Below are positions 35,437 through 48,839 of a stretch of 64,000 bases of DNA, piece by piece. The translations under genes were made by a program, and so were the position numbers. Source of the stretch: Sphagnum compactum (taxonomy: Eukaryota; Bryophyta; Sphagnopsida; Sphagnales); the NCBI GenBank assembly GCA_965153455.1, contig OZ234493.1:11708213-11772212 (forward strand). The letters run 5' to 3'. Under the pieces are notes generated by a model. That model worked only from the letters and a program-made list of their open reading frames with translations. It did not search any database and was not told the DNA's origin. Position 1 is the stretch's first letter. The number at the start of each line of letters is the position of its first letter.

Positions 35437-38400
35437 ATGGACCATTGCGTCCGCCATAGCCACGACCTTCGACGATGCTATATTGTGTGTTCCAGCTCCA
35501 GCGTCGTTGTCGTCGTTTCCTCCCGAGTCCTGCTGAGTTTATTCGCACGCTATCTTGCGCGATTGGATCTGCAGAGGTATATAATCGTGGATCCTGCTGT
35601 TCTTCTGCTTCTTTTTGAGCTCTTTCGAGTGGCTATTACTGCTGCGAGACAATTGATTGACTCCTCTGGAGTGGAAGGAGTGGCGTCTTCTTGGTGGCAT
35701 CGTCGTGATCGATTTTCTGTGGCGGCGGGCCCTAAGGAAGAATTTTTTCGTCTCTTTTCTGCAGGAAGGAAACGAAACAAGCAAGCAAGCAAGGAAGCTC
35801 GTGCGGATCAGTTTCTCAGGTTATTTTTCTTTTTTTCTCCAACCATGTGTTTCTTTTGCGGCCGCACTTTCTGTCTAGCGTCTTTGTGGCGCTCTTGCTT
35901 TTCAGTGCGGCAGTGGCTCGGAAATCGGGGAATGTTGATGACTGCTCGTGCGATTGTTTGGCTTATAGAACTGAAATCTGTTGTCGTATCTCGGCTCAGA
36001 CCAAATGATTCCCCTCTAGCCTGTTTTTTGGACTTTTCTGAAACTCTTTCGGGGAAACAGGTTGTGGAAGCTTTTGCTCTGATATGCTGTATGTATGACA
36101 TGTCGCACTGTCCTTGACAACTGAGTCGTCCGGTGAGGTGTGGATCGGAAGCCAATACGCCTTGATTTATTTTTATGTCTTTAGCATGTATTTTGTATAT
36201 CCAGTTCTTCTGCACTGAGCATTGTTGCATTCCATATAGGCATTCGAATCTGTTCTCTGTTTTCTGTTTGGAGATTTTGGCTGCTGATCGTATCGGCTAT
36301 TGTACCGAGTCTCTGGCAGAGATTCAAGTATGTGCTTTTGCTTGAATCCTGTAATCAGTTCACAACTCTGTCTTTTAGAGACATGGCTGATCCAATGGGA
36401 CATCCATTGTAGGAAGAAGAAGATTATCTTTGTTTAAGGAGCTGGCCTTTCAGCTTTTTCTCTTCATTCTTCCTTTAGAAGTGCTGTAGCTGCTGCTTAT
36501 AAGGTGGTGTGATTTCAACATCAGTTGGTATGGACAATGATGAGGAAGTGCCTCCATGCTTTGTAATCCTTTTGATTCTCAAGAAAAAAGATGGTCTGTA
36601 TAGAACATGGGAATTGTTGAGAGGCTGAGACCTGCCTGCAGCTCACTCTGCAGTCATATTCCATCTGATGCTAGTCAATCTTGTATCCAATATTGTCTCT
36701 GTAATTTTGCAAAACTGGTGGAGTAGATTCAAGGGCAATTGTTTGCATCCCTCTACTTTCCCTTCCTCATGTAATGTAATGTCAAGCGCACAAAGTTAGG
36801 TTGGATTTGTAGTACCATTTCCTTCAGACCATCTGTCAGCATTTGAAGCTTACATTGCCACTCAGTCAAAAGATTTGCTACTGGGGAAGACTGGATTTCG
36901 TTCATTTGCAGAGGACTGGTGTTAGGGCAGAAGATATCATCTTTCTGAGCTTGTTTTTTGTTCATGCAGCAGTGGAGGGTTGTCAGAAGAAGATAACAGA
37001 TAGGGGGAAAGGGAGAATTGCGAATGAGGGGCCTATCTTTCTGGTGTTCACTCTGCTGCCTGTGCCTGTGCTTCCTGTGCTGTCGACCTCGTCGGCGCAG
37101 GCAAATGGTTTCTTCCTCGGGTCTATACTGAGATCACTCTCTGCCTTGGAGGTATGGTTATTCTCTGGACCACATAAGAGCTCTTACAAAAGTGTTTCTC
37201 AGGATGATTTGGACATACATGTCCTGATAGAATGGTTCATGATGGCAGAGGAACTTAGTGGGCCTGCCACCCCTGATCATGAGCACCTATTCAAATTAGA
37301 GACTCCAATGCTTGTCAATGATACTACTCTACCTCCAGCTTAAACTTGTTGGTAGGCTAACATTCTTGAGAAGGATATCTCAATATCTATGTAATGGGAT
37401 TGCAGGATTGGGAGGAGATTATGAATTTGAAATTCTTGGGTTTCTGCTGCCAGTATTGAGCAGCTAGCTATCTATATTTTCTTTAACCTGTCAATAATGC
37501 TCACTCTTGGGGTAATGATGGAACTCAATGTGCTTGTGCAGAGTCAATATTGATGCCGGATGTTGCAATTTGAAAGGTGCAGATACTTTTGAGAAAGAAA
37601 GGAATGATAGGTCTCTTATGGTCCATCGGTGAGGGCATATTATGCAGTGTAACCAGGCCCTTGTGGCACCTTTTCTGGTTCTTGTGGCACTTGTATGTAT
37701 CAGTATGGAGCGCAGTCCTGAACTGGCTATCAATTATTTTGTGGAAACCTGCTGGCTATTGGCTACAGGACAAGAAAGAGGTGTGTTGGATTGTTTTTCT
37801 GTTCCTACAAGCCTTCTTTCAGAATGTGAGGATCTGAATTTTTAATTGCCTCCAATAGTAGGCAATTGTCTGACCAAAGACAATGTTGATTTCACAAACC
37901 AGTCATTACTCAGTACAAAATTTAGCAGCTTGTTATGAAGTAATATAGCTTTGCTTTGTGATAAGATCCTTATTTGAAATCTTGTAGCCGAAATTTTTAT
38001 GCAAGTTGGTAAGGTACTTATGTGATGCTTTCCAAGTTAGACCCATATTGCTTGCACTGCAGTTGGAGTTGCAGCTGCATGTCTTGCAAACAAATTATGA
38101 GGTCACAACGCTACAGAATGGTCAGCTCCAAAAAAAATTGGAGTCATACATGAGAGACCGCCGGCGCACCATTGGGGCCTTGGAGTCTGAGAAAGAGACA
38201 GCCATTGCCCTAAGAAACAGGGTACTTAACTTCCTTATTTGAATCTCCATGGTTGAATAGGTTGGTGCAGACATGACCATGGAGCCCAAAACTCAATCTG
38301 GCAAATCCAGGTCCTCTGTCAATGCACCAAAATCACAGGATACTTGACAGATACTCTTTGCTGGGACTCATCTTTACAGCAGTTATGGAGTGGTCTATTT

Positions 38401-39692
38401 CTTGATTTAATGATCTAGAGCTCCCATTGTGCAACATGTCATATTCCTGCATAGGATCAGATGTGCTGGGTTGTGGAACCCTAGATATCTGGTGTTCAAA
38501 CTTCACTTTGTGGGCTCTGGCTATCTGGCAAATCTTCCACTTCCAACCTGGTTTGTCATATGGTGGCATACATGTTCCCACAGGTGAAGGAACTAGAGCG
38601 GGAGAATCAACATTTGCTAGAGAATGAGAGGTACTTGAAGAGAGGATTTGCAGAGGCAACTGCAAAGGTTTTATTGGCAACAGCAACGTTGGATGCAGAA
38701 GGCAAACCTCTGGAATTAGCAAAGATAGATTTGCAATTGGATACCCAACTCGATGAGTTGCAATTTGAAGAGGGAGATGCAAATCTTGATACTGAAGACG
38801 AACTTTTGCAACTTGAGAAAAGAGGTCCAGATCTCACTTTGTTGCAGGCCAAAGATGTGGCATCAAATTCACCTCAAGGAAATTTGATTCAATGGGGATG
38901 CCTTCAGCCTGGTCACATGACACACTCATCGATTGACCATCCCAGGTCCTTGTTCAGAAGTGACTCAAAAGGGTTCAAAGATGTAGGCAGTCCATTGGTT
39001 GTGGAATCAGAACAGGAAGTGGCCTTTGCTTCAAGTGTATTCAGTGCCATGCTTTTGACCCTGGTGGCTGTGATTTCATGGGAAGCCAAGGTGTTCTTCT
39101 GTACCCTTCTCTTTGGCCTGAGTTAAATGCATGTGTGAATGAAGTGTGATTGTTAAAGAGATCACGAGTATGCATTTGAAGAAATGAATTTTTGTCATCT
39201 CCATGTGTTAGTATGTTGTTCCTAGTTAGAATTTAGGTTTTTGGGGTTGTATCCTTTCTCCTGGCCCAAGATACACTTTGTGCTTATTAGGATGTGACCT
39301 TATTTCTTCCCACTTTGGTCTTCTGCAAATATTTCTACTCTTGTATTTTTGATACAGTCGATATGAGCTCTTATTCCATTGTTTGATTGTTTCCTGCCCA
39401 GGATCCATGTGCACCACTGCAAAATGCACTCTTAATGGTGGTGGCTCTGTCACTGGCCAATGTGGTTAAATTCTTCACTAAAGTTGAGAGCAGGCAGGGA
39501 ATTTATGCAGTGGCCCTTATCAGTCTTAACTTTTTCATGCTTGGCACGCTGGCATACCCATCATTGCCATATGTAGGTCGCTTTGCATCTGTTGTCTTAT
39601 GGAGCATTGGAGGCCGGACCTTGAAATTGTTTGGATTTGAATCCCTCAGGATGTCCAATTTGGAGCTTCAACAGAGTATTGAGAGGACTTGA
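35437..39692 (+). CDS. Multi-pass membrane and coiled-coil protein, function unknown
   Basis: Five exons fit together in phase with GT-AG borders: 35437-35819, 37648-37780, 38063-38221, 38584-39090 and 39402-39692, giving 490 residues. Hydrophobic segments lie at about 49-68 (IIVDPAVLLLLFELFRVA), 133-160 (LWHLFWFLWHLYVSVW) and near 375-392, 400-419 and 430-452 (VALISLNFFMLGTLAYPSLP). Residues about 173-310 form an acidic, Leu/Glu/Gln-rich coiled coil interrupted by a loop. The last exon, starting DPCAPLQ, looks like the most conserved part. The ATG at 35437 has A at -3 and G at +4; a short out-of-frame ATG precedes it at 35418. I do not recognise the family, and the function cannot be inferred. 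The 1.8-kb first intron may hide another exon. Confidence 0.62.
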
Positions 39693-40756
39693 CTTGGGTT
39701 TTGTGCGCATCTTTGCCTCTGCTGTATCACTGTGTTTATCTGTTGTTCAATTAAAATGGAATGTATTTTACTGCACGTTTTCGGTTTCAGGGTGAGGTTC
39801 TCGGTTTCTATTTTCCCAGGAAGCTTTCAGTGTGTTATGGTTGGATTTGGTCAACATGGTGTGGAGTTTTAGGCCAAACTTGATTGTAATTAGGTTCCAG
39901 TACACAACAGGAATGAAGTGTGTGCCAACTGTGCATGCAGTGTCTGTATCTTTCATCTAATATCCTTGCTCAGACTTCTGCATGCAGACCTTGTGTGGAT
40001 AACATCAGCCTATGTGTTCATAGCAGCTTTCTTTTGAAGATATCAACAAGGGGGGTTCTTGGGGATAAAACTCCGAGCGAGAACAATATACAGGTATTCT
40101 ACTCTAACCAAAAACTGGACAAAATTGTAAGTTGCTGCTGAAGCTGTCATGGAATTGGGTAGATAAAACCTGGTGGCAAAAGCTCTGGTCCTTAAAGTAG
40201 AACGCGGTTCAAATTCTTGAACAATTTAAGTAAAAAGGTCTTCTTACAAACTATTTTCTCTTTCTTATATTTCCTTCTTCCACTGTCCTGCTGTGAAGTG
40301 GTAGATGCCTTCAAATTGCAAAACAGGTGAATTCTTTGAACTGAGTGTGCCCATCTCAACATCAACTTTTTTTTGCTTGCTTCATCAATTACTCTGGCAT
40401 AATGCCATAGGGTTCTTCTCCTGGGGGAAGATGCCTCAAAATACACACATAAATGGAAGTAGACTCAGTTACAGCCATAGTCCATAACTTCCATTCACAT
40501 GTCAAAAATCACTGTGCACGGGATAAAGAGAATGGGTCTCGATTTCTAACCCCAAACTCAAAATTGGTTGCACTAACCAGTTCAATGAACAAGTAGCAGG
40601 GTCAAGCCCACAAGACAGAAATATGTGCTGAAATTGTTTTAGTGAATTTGAACCCTTATGTTTTACACAGAAATTTTGAGTTCTTAGAAATTGCCGGGCA
40701 TTCCATTCTACAGAGGTATCTCCCCTTCTTCTAGCCAGGGTCTTCTGTTTGCTAGT

Positions 40757-40876
40757 GCTAGTGTTGAGATTCATCATAGAGTACACTAGCTTCAAGGGAC
40801 TTTGGTACCAAGGCAAGATGTAGTGTTGAGAGATTCATCATAGAGTATACTAGCTTCAAGGGACTTTGGTATTGAT
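40757..40876. repeat. Short tandem duplication
   Basis: The sequence AGATTCATCATAGAGTACAC onward to CAAGGGACTTTGGTA occurs twice, about 66 bp apart, with two or three differences. Confidence 0.8.
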
Positions 40877-41939
40877 GCAGAGGGGTATAGTGTTGAGACT
40901 AGGTGAGATGATTCATCCTAATTTGTTTGTAAAAAGATTCACATTCATCTTTTGACATTATATCTTTTTTCTGCCCCCTCCTCAAATGTGCACCCGGCCC
41001 CAAGCAACTTTTAAACCCACAAAACTAAAGATGAAACTATTTCTCCAAAAAAGATTATGGAACCCACCATACACAAAAAATTCACGTAGGCAAAAAACCA
41101 AAGATTTTGGACTAAGAAAGGCTTAGCCAATGAAACTGAAACTGAAAAGATTTTGAACTCAGACCCTATACGTGCACCTAAGTCCCATGCCTTGATTCCA
41201 CCCATCCTCAATTAGGTTAATTCAAGAAAAAGTGAGAGCCTAAATGCATCCTGAGTTGTATTGGACATGATTTCTCACAGTGACTCCTAAATTCACTGAA
41301 ATTTGTCTCATAGAATTTTCTAGTATGCAATAAAATTATGTAGCAATAAAGTGCATAACTGGGAGGGCAACTACCGGTATGCTTAGAAAGTGAAGCTGTT
41401 CTCAATTAAAGTTCAGTTGAGGCCAAGTTGAGCATGTCAAAACAATTCAGGTTCGAATGGGACCACTCTCCACTGTCTCCTTTTCTACAAAAGTGGCTCA
41501 AGGTTTTAGGAGAACACTTTTCACTTTCTAAGTGGGGTGCCGGCGGCCGTTCTATTCTCGGCATCCGCTCACACCACCCCCGCTGAACTCCAAACCACGC
41601 TCTTCATGCCCTCGCCCCCGCCCCATGCTGTTGAAATTGAAAATCTCGAATCTCCTATTACCCTCCCCTCTCCTCCTCCTCCTGTCTCCCCTCCCTTCCT
41701 TTCTCTCTTTGTTGCAAATCAATTTTCTTCGCTGTTTCTTAGCAGGCAAAAAAAAACTTCCAAGAAACACACCAAAAAAATCTCAGGACACAAAACACAT
41801 GCTTGCTAGCCACGGCCTCTGTGACACAGAGAGACAGAGACAGGAAACTCGAGACCGGAAGCAACAATAAAGGAACGACGATGTGCGCCGGAAACACAGG
41901 AAGAGGGAAAACACGCACTCACCAGTTTCAGAGACGCTT

Positions 41940-41960
41940 TTAGGGTTAGGGTTAGGGTTA
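41940..41960. repeat. Three TTAGGG hexamers
   Basis: TTAGGG three times in a row, rather than the heptamer TTTAGGG seen elsewhere in the window. It lies in GC-rich, promoter-like DNA and may act as a telobox. Confidence 0.8.
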
Positions 41961-42059
41961 CCGTGCTCGTTTCTTACTGCCTACTGTTTTTCGCGACTCT
42001 CCTCTTCTGTTGTTGCCGCCGTGTTTTTACATAGCGAAGTGCAATAAACGCGAGTGTTG

Positions 42060-43600
42060 CTGCATTTGGCTCTCAGGACCTGAGTTTCAGGACCTCGATA
42101 AACGGACACTGGGTTTCAGGACCTCGACAGACAGACGCACGCAACAAGTGACTTTATATATAAGATGTGACAATGTGATTGAAAACATTCAAATACACAT
42201 GTCATTATGAGTTTTCTTTTGCTTTGAAATTTTGCAAAAATATGAAAAGAGAATATTTGATCATTATTTTTAAAGAAAAAAATGATTTACAGAAAGTTGA
42301 AAATCATGTTGAGACATTTCCCTATTGGTCTAATATCAATTTTTTAAATGTTTAGATAGGTTTTTAGAACATGTCATCATTTAATGTGAGATCCTTTTGG
42401 GTTCCTCATAACTAATGTGATATTAAAAAATGAAAAAAGAATCATGACAAATTTTCTTTTACAACAACATGATATTGTACATTAAAATAGAATTATTTTT
42501 TTTTCCTTAGTTATGACCAATTTATCATACAATATTGATTGTTGATATTAAATTAATGGCAAGGCCATTGTGTATAACACACCTTGTTCCTCACCTTGTT
42601 CCTCTTGAGATTCAGTTTGGCTCCTTGAACCTTGTTGTTGCACTAGTATGTGCAAAGTCAATGAGTGCGGTCTTAAATTTTCTATCCCTTTAGACATATG
42701 GACCTAGAGCTAGTACACCCGGGCACTAAGGATTTTTCTTGGTGAAGAAGATGGGAAGCTACCTAAGCTTAGCTTTTACAATTGCTTTGTTGGTCGTTTT
42801 TAGTTGTCAATTGCTATTAATAGTGCCCATTCTTGTATATGTGCAACAAAGTTGGTAGGTTATATTATAAAATGGCATTGCATCCATGCATACAACTATC
42901 ATTCATTTCAATACTCCCATTTTTGTTGATTGCACGCATGTAGCCTGGGGCATCCCAATTGCCTTCTTCACCTAGAGTTTGTAGAAATGATCTAATTGAT
43001 GACATTCCCAAGCATGATTGTATTACACTCTTTGCCATGTTTGACTTGGGTACCAACGCAATTCACCCCTTGAATGTCTTTAGAGGCATTTGGTGTTCAT
43101 TTGGCTAGTTTTTCCTTGTTCGCACCATGGTGCACACAAGTGGTAATAGTCATAATAACAAGGTGATATGTTGGCTTGTTCCTTGCCTACTAGTTGCACT
43201 TGTGACTTAGTGGAGTCCACAACTGAATTTTTGATAGATGGGAGGTGGTATGCATCCCACAAGTTGTTTCCCCAAGGACTCCAAATTGTTGTTGGAAGTC
43301 ATAAGGTCTTCATCAACAAGTTCGTACCCAAAAGAGTGCCTAGTGAAGGTTCATTTTCTTTGGAGCTTCTCCTGTCACTAATGGCAATTAGAACAACAAC
43401 TATTATTCACACTACAACACATCTTGAGTTTTGCGACGTGTTTTATAGCTTGAAGTATTTGTGACTTGGGTTTAACAATCAACCAATTCATTAAACATAG
43501 GTTTAGCATCCAATGTTTACAAGGAACACATTGAAATTTTTTTCACATAATAGACATGTGGAAGAATTGATGTCACATTGCCTAACTTGAATTGGTCAAT
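42060..43600. other. Intergenic DNA with weak coding-like fragments
   Basis: Short frames at 42865-43056 (-), 43080-43262 (-) and 43168-43464 (+) are isolated and have no domain I recognise. They may be transposon remnants. Confidence 0.3.
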
Positions 43601-44430
43601 TGTCGCAACCCCACTTTGTCCAAGTGTGGGGGTGAAGCCCAACACTTGGAAAAGTTGGAGGTTTGGAGTCCTCCGGGACTCCCGAATGTTCAGAGCTCAA
43701 CAGCAAGGGGCAAAACACCTCGCATTGGGGTGTTCTTGGTGTCATTGGAAAGGTCTTGAAACGTAGATATCGAAAATGGCCTCGCATTGGCCATTTGGAC
43801 ATCTGCAGCCCAAGTTATGGGCAAAAGAAGAGCCGGGAATCAAATTGGCAGTTTGACTCCCGACCACTAAAAGTCGGGAATCGACCCTTTCCCGACGTCG
43901 CCTCAGGGAGTGTGACATGGCGTTGGAAAGATCTCGACGAGGGCTACAACTTTGGTTCAGATCTCGTCACGATCGGACTTCGGAATCGAGAGTTATGACC
44001 GTTCAAAGTCCTAGGAGTCCCGCTGGGACAATTTCGGGACTCCATTTCGGGAGTCCCAACAAAATGTGCCATTTGGATGTAGCCTCCGTGGTGAGCTGCA
44101 GAGATAACTATAAGGGGGAAGGTGGTGGCTTCCCCCAAGTCCGGGCCGTGGTGAGTCAAGTAGTCCAAAGTGCCCGTGGCTTGTCCCAACACCCAAGGGT
44201 GTTCCCGAATGTGAACTAACCCATTTGTGGTTGGCTTTGGATGCAGATTCGTGCTTGATCTACTAGTCCATCTTCCTAGTCTAATCCCGGGGCTTCCAAC
44301 TCGACCCTCTACCCCATTCTAGAGTTGGAAGTCGGGAGCGTGCCCTTCGGTCCCCATTTTCCGCCACTTCACATTGGTGAACCCTCAAGTGGGTTCACCC
44401 CGGGACCAAGGAGCGCGTCATCAATAGAGA
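43601..44430. mobile_element. Putative solo LTR or LTR fragment
   Basis: A GC-rich block starts sharply at TGTCGCAACCCCACTTTG, a start typical of plant LTRs. It contains repeated GGGAGTCCC- and CGGGACTCC-like motifs and ends in a GC-rich stretch near 44430. It stands out from the AT-rich surroundings. No second LTR, primer binding site or polyprotein is seen in the window, and the 3' border is not sharp. Confidence 0.4.
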
Positions 44431-47290
44431 CATGCCCTTTAGATTCTCCATGGGAGACATGATCATCTTAGCTTATTGGGAGGTTTTGATCCTCAATGGA
44501 GCTCAAAATGGTTCATAAGGATGGGGGTATGCATCCAACCCAATTTTCACCCCCATCATCTATGCCATTGCAAACTTTTTGAATTGCTTCCAAATGTTGA
44601 CACCCATAACCATACTACATATTTATCACTATATTGTTAACTTATTTCCTAATGGTTGGATCCTTGTCTCTAGTAGCAATACCCACCAATTCGATACCTT
44701 CACATGCATATTCCTTTTAGAGCTTCACATTGAAACTTTTTCATTGTCATATTTGGACTCAAGGTAAGCAACCATGGTAGAATTACGCATTAGTATCAAA
44801 TGTTGATATTTACTCATAAGCAGTAGCATCAAGGTTACACCATTTATTGGAAGATGACAATAAGTACCCAATTCATAATTGAAATATTAGCCTAGGTATA
44901 TAATGTTCATAGAGAAGGAGAATATGAAGATGTCAAGATGTCAAATAAACATAGGGTCCTTATTATAGACAATACAAAAGTATTGCCTTTTTTTTTTCCT
45001 TATTTGCCTTTGGCCTGATCCATTTTTTCTTCAAAAATGACGAATGATGCCCAAAGGGTGCAATTATGCTAATAGGAGCCAAAAGCAAGTGTAATCAGTG
45101 CTTAATTCTGTGTTTTTTACACCAAATGTTTTTTATAAAAAATTTAACTTGAAAATAATTTAATTTTTTTGCACATTATCAAATCTAATATCTTATTCTA
45201 TAAATGTCCAAAATATGACATTATTTCATTAACATTTGGACTTTCAAAAGTAGTGTAAAAAGACTTGTAACAATTACTTTTAAACTTTATAAGGACTTGT
45301 AAATGGACTTGAAAAACTTTGAAAATGATTTTTTTGGGCAAAATTTTAACACAAAAAACCTTAACAATAATACGAATTTTTAAAAAAAGTTTTAAAGATT
45401 TTTTTAAAGATTTTTTTTGAAAATATTTCAAGAATATTCCCCCAAAAGTAATCACCTAAAGGTGCATCAATGGTTCTTATTAACCCATTTCCACCCCATA
45501 CACATTTTGATGTTGCCCATTATAGACTTGTCTTGTTATGCACATTCTAGTTTTTTGATAAATACTATTATTATCATGTAATAGATTATAGGTGTATATT
45601 ATAGGCCCATAATGTACATAATAGGATCCAAAGTTTATAATGGGCAACATCAAAATGTGTCTAGGCATCTTTAGACATAACTTGGATAGAAAAATGGGAA
45701 AATAAAGGAAAAATAAGCAAGTAGTACTTTTATACTACTTGCAATAAAAATCCTTTGCTTATATAATGATTTCCTGTTATTTGTCCACCAACAGCTAAGG
45801 GCACCTTCCACAACAACATGAGACCTTTTTCTACAAAACAATTCACCCCAAGACACATCCAAGGTAGTGAAAACCACCTTCCTTTCATTGCTTTTGGTTT
45901 CATGGTGTTTTTTAATTAAAAAAAATCCCATGAATGTTGTGGAATGTTTTGTGTTAGCTATTGGGGGAGGGACAATAATTACTAAGGCTATTGTGGCCAA
46001 CGCATTAATGAGTGAACACCAACACTGTGTCCACTTTCACAGAGATTTGATGTCCATCCTTCCAACAAAATCATGACCACAAATTCATAGAATGTCTTTT
46101 TAATATTCTATTATTTCATAGTGTTAAAAAAATATTTTTTTATCTCATGTACTTCATAAAATGTACAAAAGAGTAACTTGTTTGAGATATTCTTACAACT
46201 TGGATTTTGGAAGACCTCAAATTGTGTTTTCTTTAATGAAAGTTTCATATGGTATGTCATTTGAGGCGAGCTTTAACATAGTAAAAAAAAGTGATCCATT
46301 GAAACTATATGTGATGAGTGTTCCATTCATGATGCATACTTACATGCATGGAAAAAGAATGTTGAATCTACAAATTTCAGAACTGGTTGTTTTCACAAAT
46401 GGATCTTTCTCAATTGTGGTCATTGTTCTTCCCAATGCAAGTTCGGCTCCTCCCAGTTATTACATGTTCTTCCCAATCCAAGTGGGAATATCAAGGCTAT
46501 TTATTTGGATCCAACTAGTGGTTAACAATTTGCAAGAATTTTTGAATTCAAAGTGAAACCAAATGAATTGGTGTGTGTGTGCGTGAACTTTGAAATGTAG
46601 GTTCCATTTGAGGACAAGGGGATTACCTTGATAAATGATTGAGAATATTGTTTTGTGAGATGTTAAACCAATAGGTGCCAATTAAACCCCTTTTTTTCTT
46701 CACACGTTGTTAAAAGGATAATCAATTACCTTAGTTGTGTAAAGGTTGAAACTTTATCATCATAGTTATCATCAATATTTTAAAAAAACACCTAGTGTTA
46801 TCTAAACACATGAAAAACCACAAGTTTTAGTTTTAAAATATTTCAAAATAATAGATTGTTACTTCCATTTTTTAATATTAACAAAATCAGGATTAGAGAA
46901 TTGCTAATTGTAGTGATTTCAAAAACCTCAAATAACCAATGAATTTCAACAAAACAACAATAAGGAATTCGTGGTTATGAAGGTGGTTATTTGGTTATTT
47001 GAATTTTGAGATCAATGGTTATACCAAAACCAATTTTTTGATTTTTCAAAGCATGTTATTATGAACCTTAAAAACTTCTTTGATAACTGTTTTGGTACAA
47101 TGTATTCCTATTTTTGATAACCACCCAAGATGAGAAAAAACTTCAACATTTGTGTCAATGTTTTGGGCAACAACAACAATTTATAGGGCACTTGCCATTC
47201 AAATTATGGCAAATTATGGCACTAATATTGCATATCTTTTTAATTCTATCACAAGTATTTTTTCATCATAATTTTGTTAATAATAAAGAC
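44431..47290. other. AT-rich intergenic DNA
   Basis: Apart from the 161-bp inverted-repeat element at 45500-45660, I see short frames such as 46161-46556 (+) without domains, long A/T runs and no exon series. Confidence 0.45.
45500..45660. mobile_element. 161-bp MITE-like element with perfect 25-bp inverted ends
   Basis: The left arm 45500-45524 (ACACATTTTGATGTTGCCCA, then TTATA) and the right arm 45636-45660 are perfectly complementary. The interior is AT-rich and contains a smaller TATAGGCCCATAATG near-palindrome. There is no coding potential. Confidence 0.75.
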
Positions 47291-47292
47291 AA

Positions 47293-47450
47293 TCCTATAT
47301 ATAAAAGCAAACTTGGTGTCTGTCCGTCTATGTGTCACAAGACGTTCTGCGTTTTAACATTACGCCGGAACCGGTTATATATTAAAGCAACAGTGTCTGT
47401 CTGTCTGTCTGTGTGGGCAGTGCCTGGAAGATTCTTCCAGTCACTGCCCG
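47293..47450 (+). mobile_element. Helitron-like 5' terminal sequence with a hairpin
   Basis: It starts TCCTATATATAAAAGCAAAC after an A, which fits the TC-start, A/T-target rule of Helitrons. The first 81 bp (47293-47373) recur at 52213-52293 with seven differences. A second internal start-like motif (TTATATATTAAAGCAACA) at about 47376 is followed by a (GTCT)n run. At 47415-47449 there is a nearly perfect 35-base hairpin (GGGCAGTG facing CACTGCCC, CTGGAAGA facing TCTTCCAG). No replication/helicase protein is seen. Confidence 0.45.
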
Positions 47451-48780
47451 TTCCCTATGGAGTTCTTAACTGTCTCAATTTTTTGCCACCTGGAGTTTGC
47501 TTGCACTGGGAGGGGTCAGCAATAGTAAATTTGTTAGAAACAAAAAGTTTACACCAAATAAGTAGATTTTCATCTTATCCATTCTAAAGTCATAATTTCA
47601 AATATGAAAATTTATTAAAAATTACTAGGTTAGTTGTGTTATGGCTCTTGAAGAATTAATCAGAGTATAGGCCCAAAAATTAGGGGAGGTCGAAGGTGGT
47701 AAGCTTTTTTCAACAAAAAGGGTAGGATAATGCCCTAGGGTGTGCACATTCAAAATAAGAGGCTTGGATCTAGTTGATATTTAAGTTTGGCCCCACATTT
47801 TGCAAATGCCTCACATGTGAGTTTTACCCATTGTAAAGAACAAGGTGAAAACCATCACGACCATAAATATACATAGATCACAAGGCATAAAGGGAAAGCT
47901 TATTAGATCTTAGCAATGTCGGTTTAATATACAAAATCTTAATGGGTATGTATTTGAATATGCACCGAGGTATGTAAGACCGAAACTAATTGATATTGTT
48001 TAGTGAAAAACCTAAGACATATTTGAGTTCATTGTTTGCCTCCATTAATGTTACCATTGCATTTACCCATGCTCAGAGTTAGTTATATATATATATATAT
48101 ATATTCCTATGCATATATTGTGTGTGAAACTTTTTTGTGTTTTTGAATATGTATATGTCAAGTTTAGTAAACCTTTTCAAAATCATGGCTTTGTGTTAAT
48201 AAATTGGATGACTAGTCTTTCCCTTTTTTTTTATCACAACTTGTTTTCTCTCAATTGATTATTGTTTTTACCATTTTTAATTTTTACAAGTGTGTAATCA
48301 TTTAATGTGAAATTCGTTTTGAGATGCTTGTCACTTTTGCTCCATCACAAAATTGATGACCTTGAACCCATGTTGATAGATAACCATTTTGTCAATAACT
48401 AACCAACATTGTTGCAATGTGAATATTCGAACATATCTCACAAAAGCTAATATGAGTTTGTTAGTCTATTCATGTTCATAGTTGGGATCATTCAAAATAT
48501 GTTGTTTCTTATATAAACGCACTTAACTTGGCTACCTAACTTGAACCCATGTATAGAAACCTAGTGATTTTAAAAACTTTATTTGAATTTTTTTTTCCCC
48601 TAAATTTGGTTCAAAAAAATCATTTGCAACAAAAAATTTCAAAAAATTGGTAAGAGTGCAAAATTTCACACCAAAAAAAAAGGATATATGGGAAACAATG
48701 AACACATTATGTTAGATGTGGTAACCACTAGAAAAGGTCCAAGTAAAAGGGGTGGGGGTGGAGATGCTGTAACTTAGAGA
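47451..48780. other. AT-rich intergenic DNA, no gene seen
   Basis: Only the TA microsatellite and low-complexity sequence are visible. Confidence 0.5.
48084..48104. repeat. AT microsatellite
   Basis: A perfect alternating TA run of about 21 bases. Confidence 0.85.
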
Positions 48781-48839
48781 ATAGGTAACTGGGTAAATAG
48801 ATCATCATTTCAATTTACCGGGCTGGTAAATAACCAAGT

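Larger units (their letters stand above)
40190..42040 (-). other. Possible minus-strand transcription unit, not resolved
   Basis: At 41540-42040 the DNA is GC-rich and, on the minus strand, has three CCCTAA repeats (41940-41960) followed by a good donor (CTG/GTGAGT) near 41922. That looks like a first untranslated exon. A possible coding exon at about 40365-40260 reads VEMGTLSSKNSPVLQFEG and then YHFTAGQWKKEI before a stop. No exon series connects the two. A 66-bp direct duplication lies at about 40757-40876. I report the region, not a gene. Confidence 0.25.
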
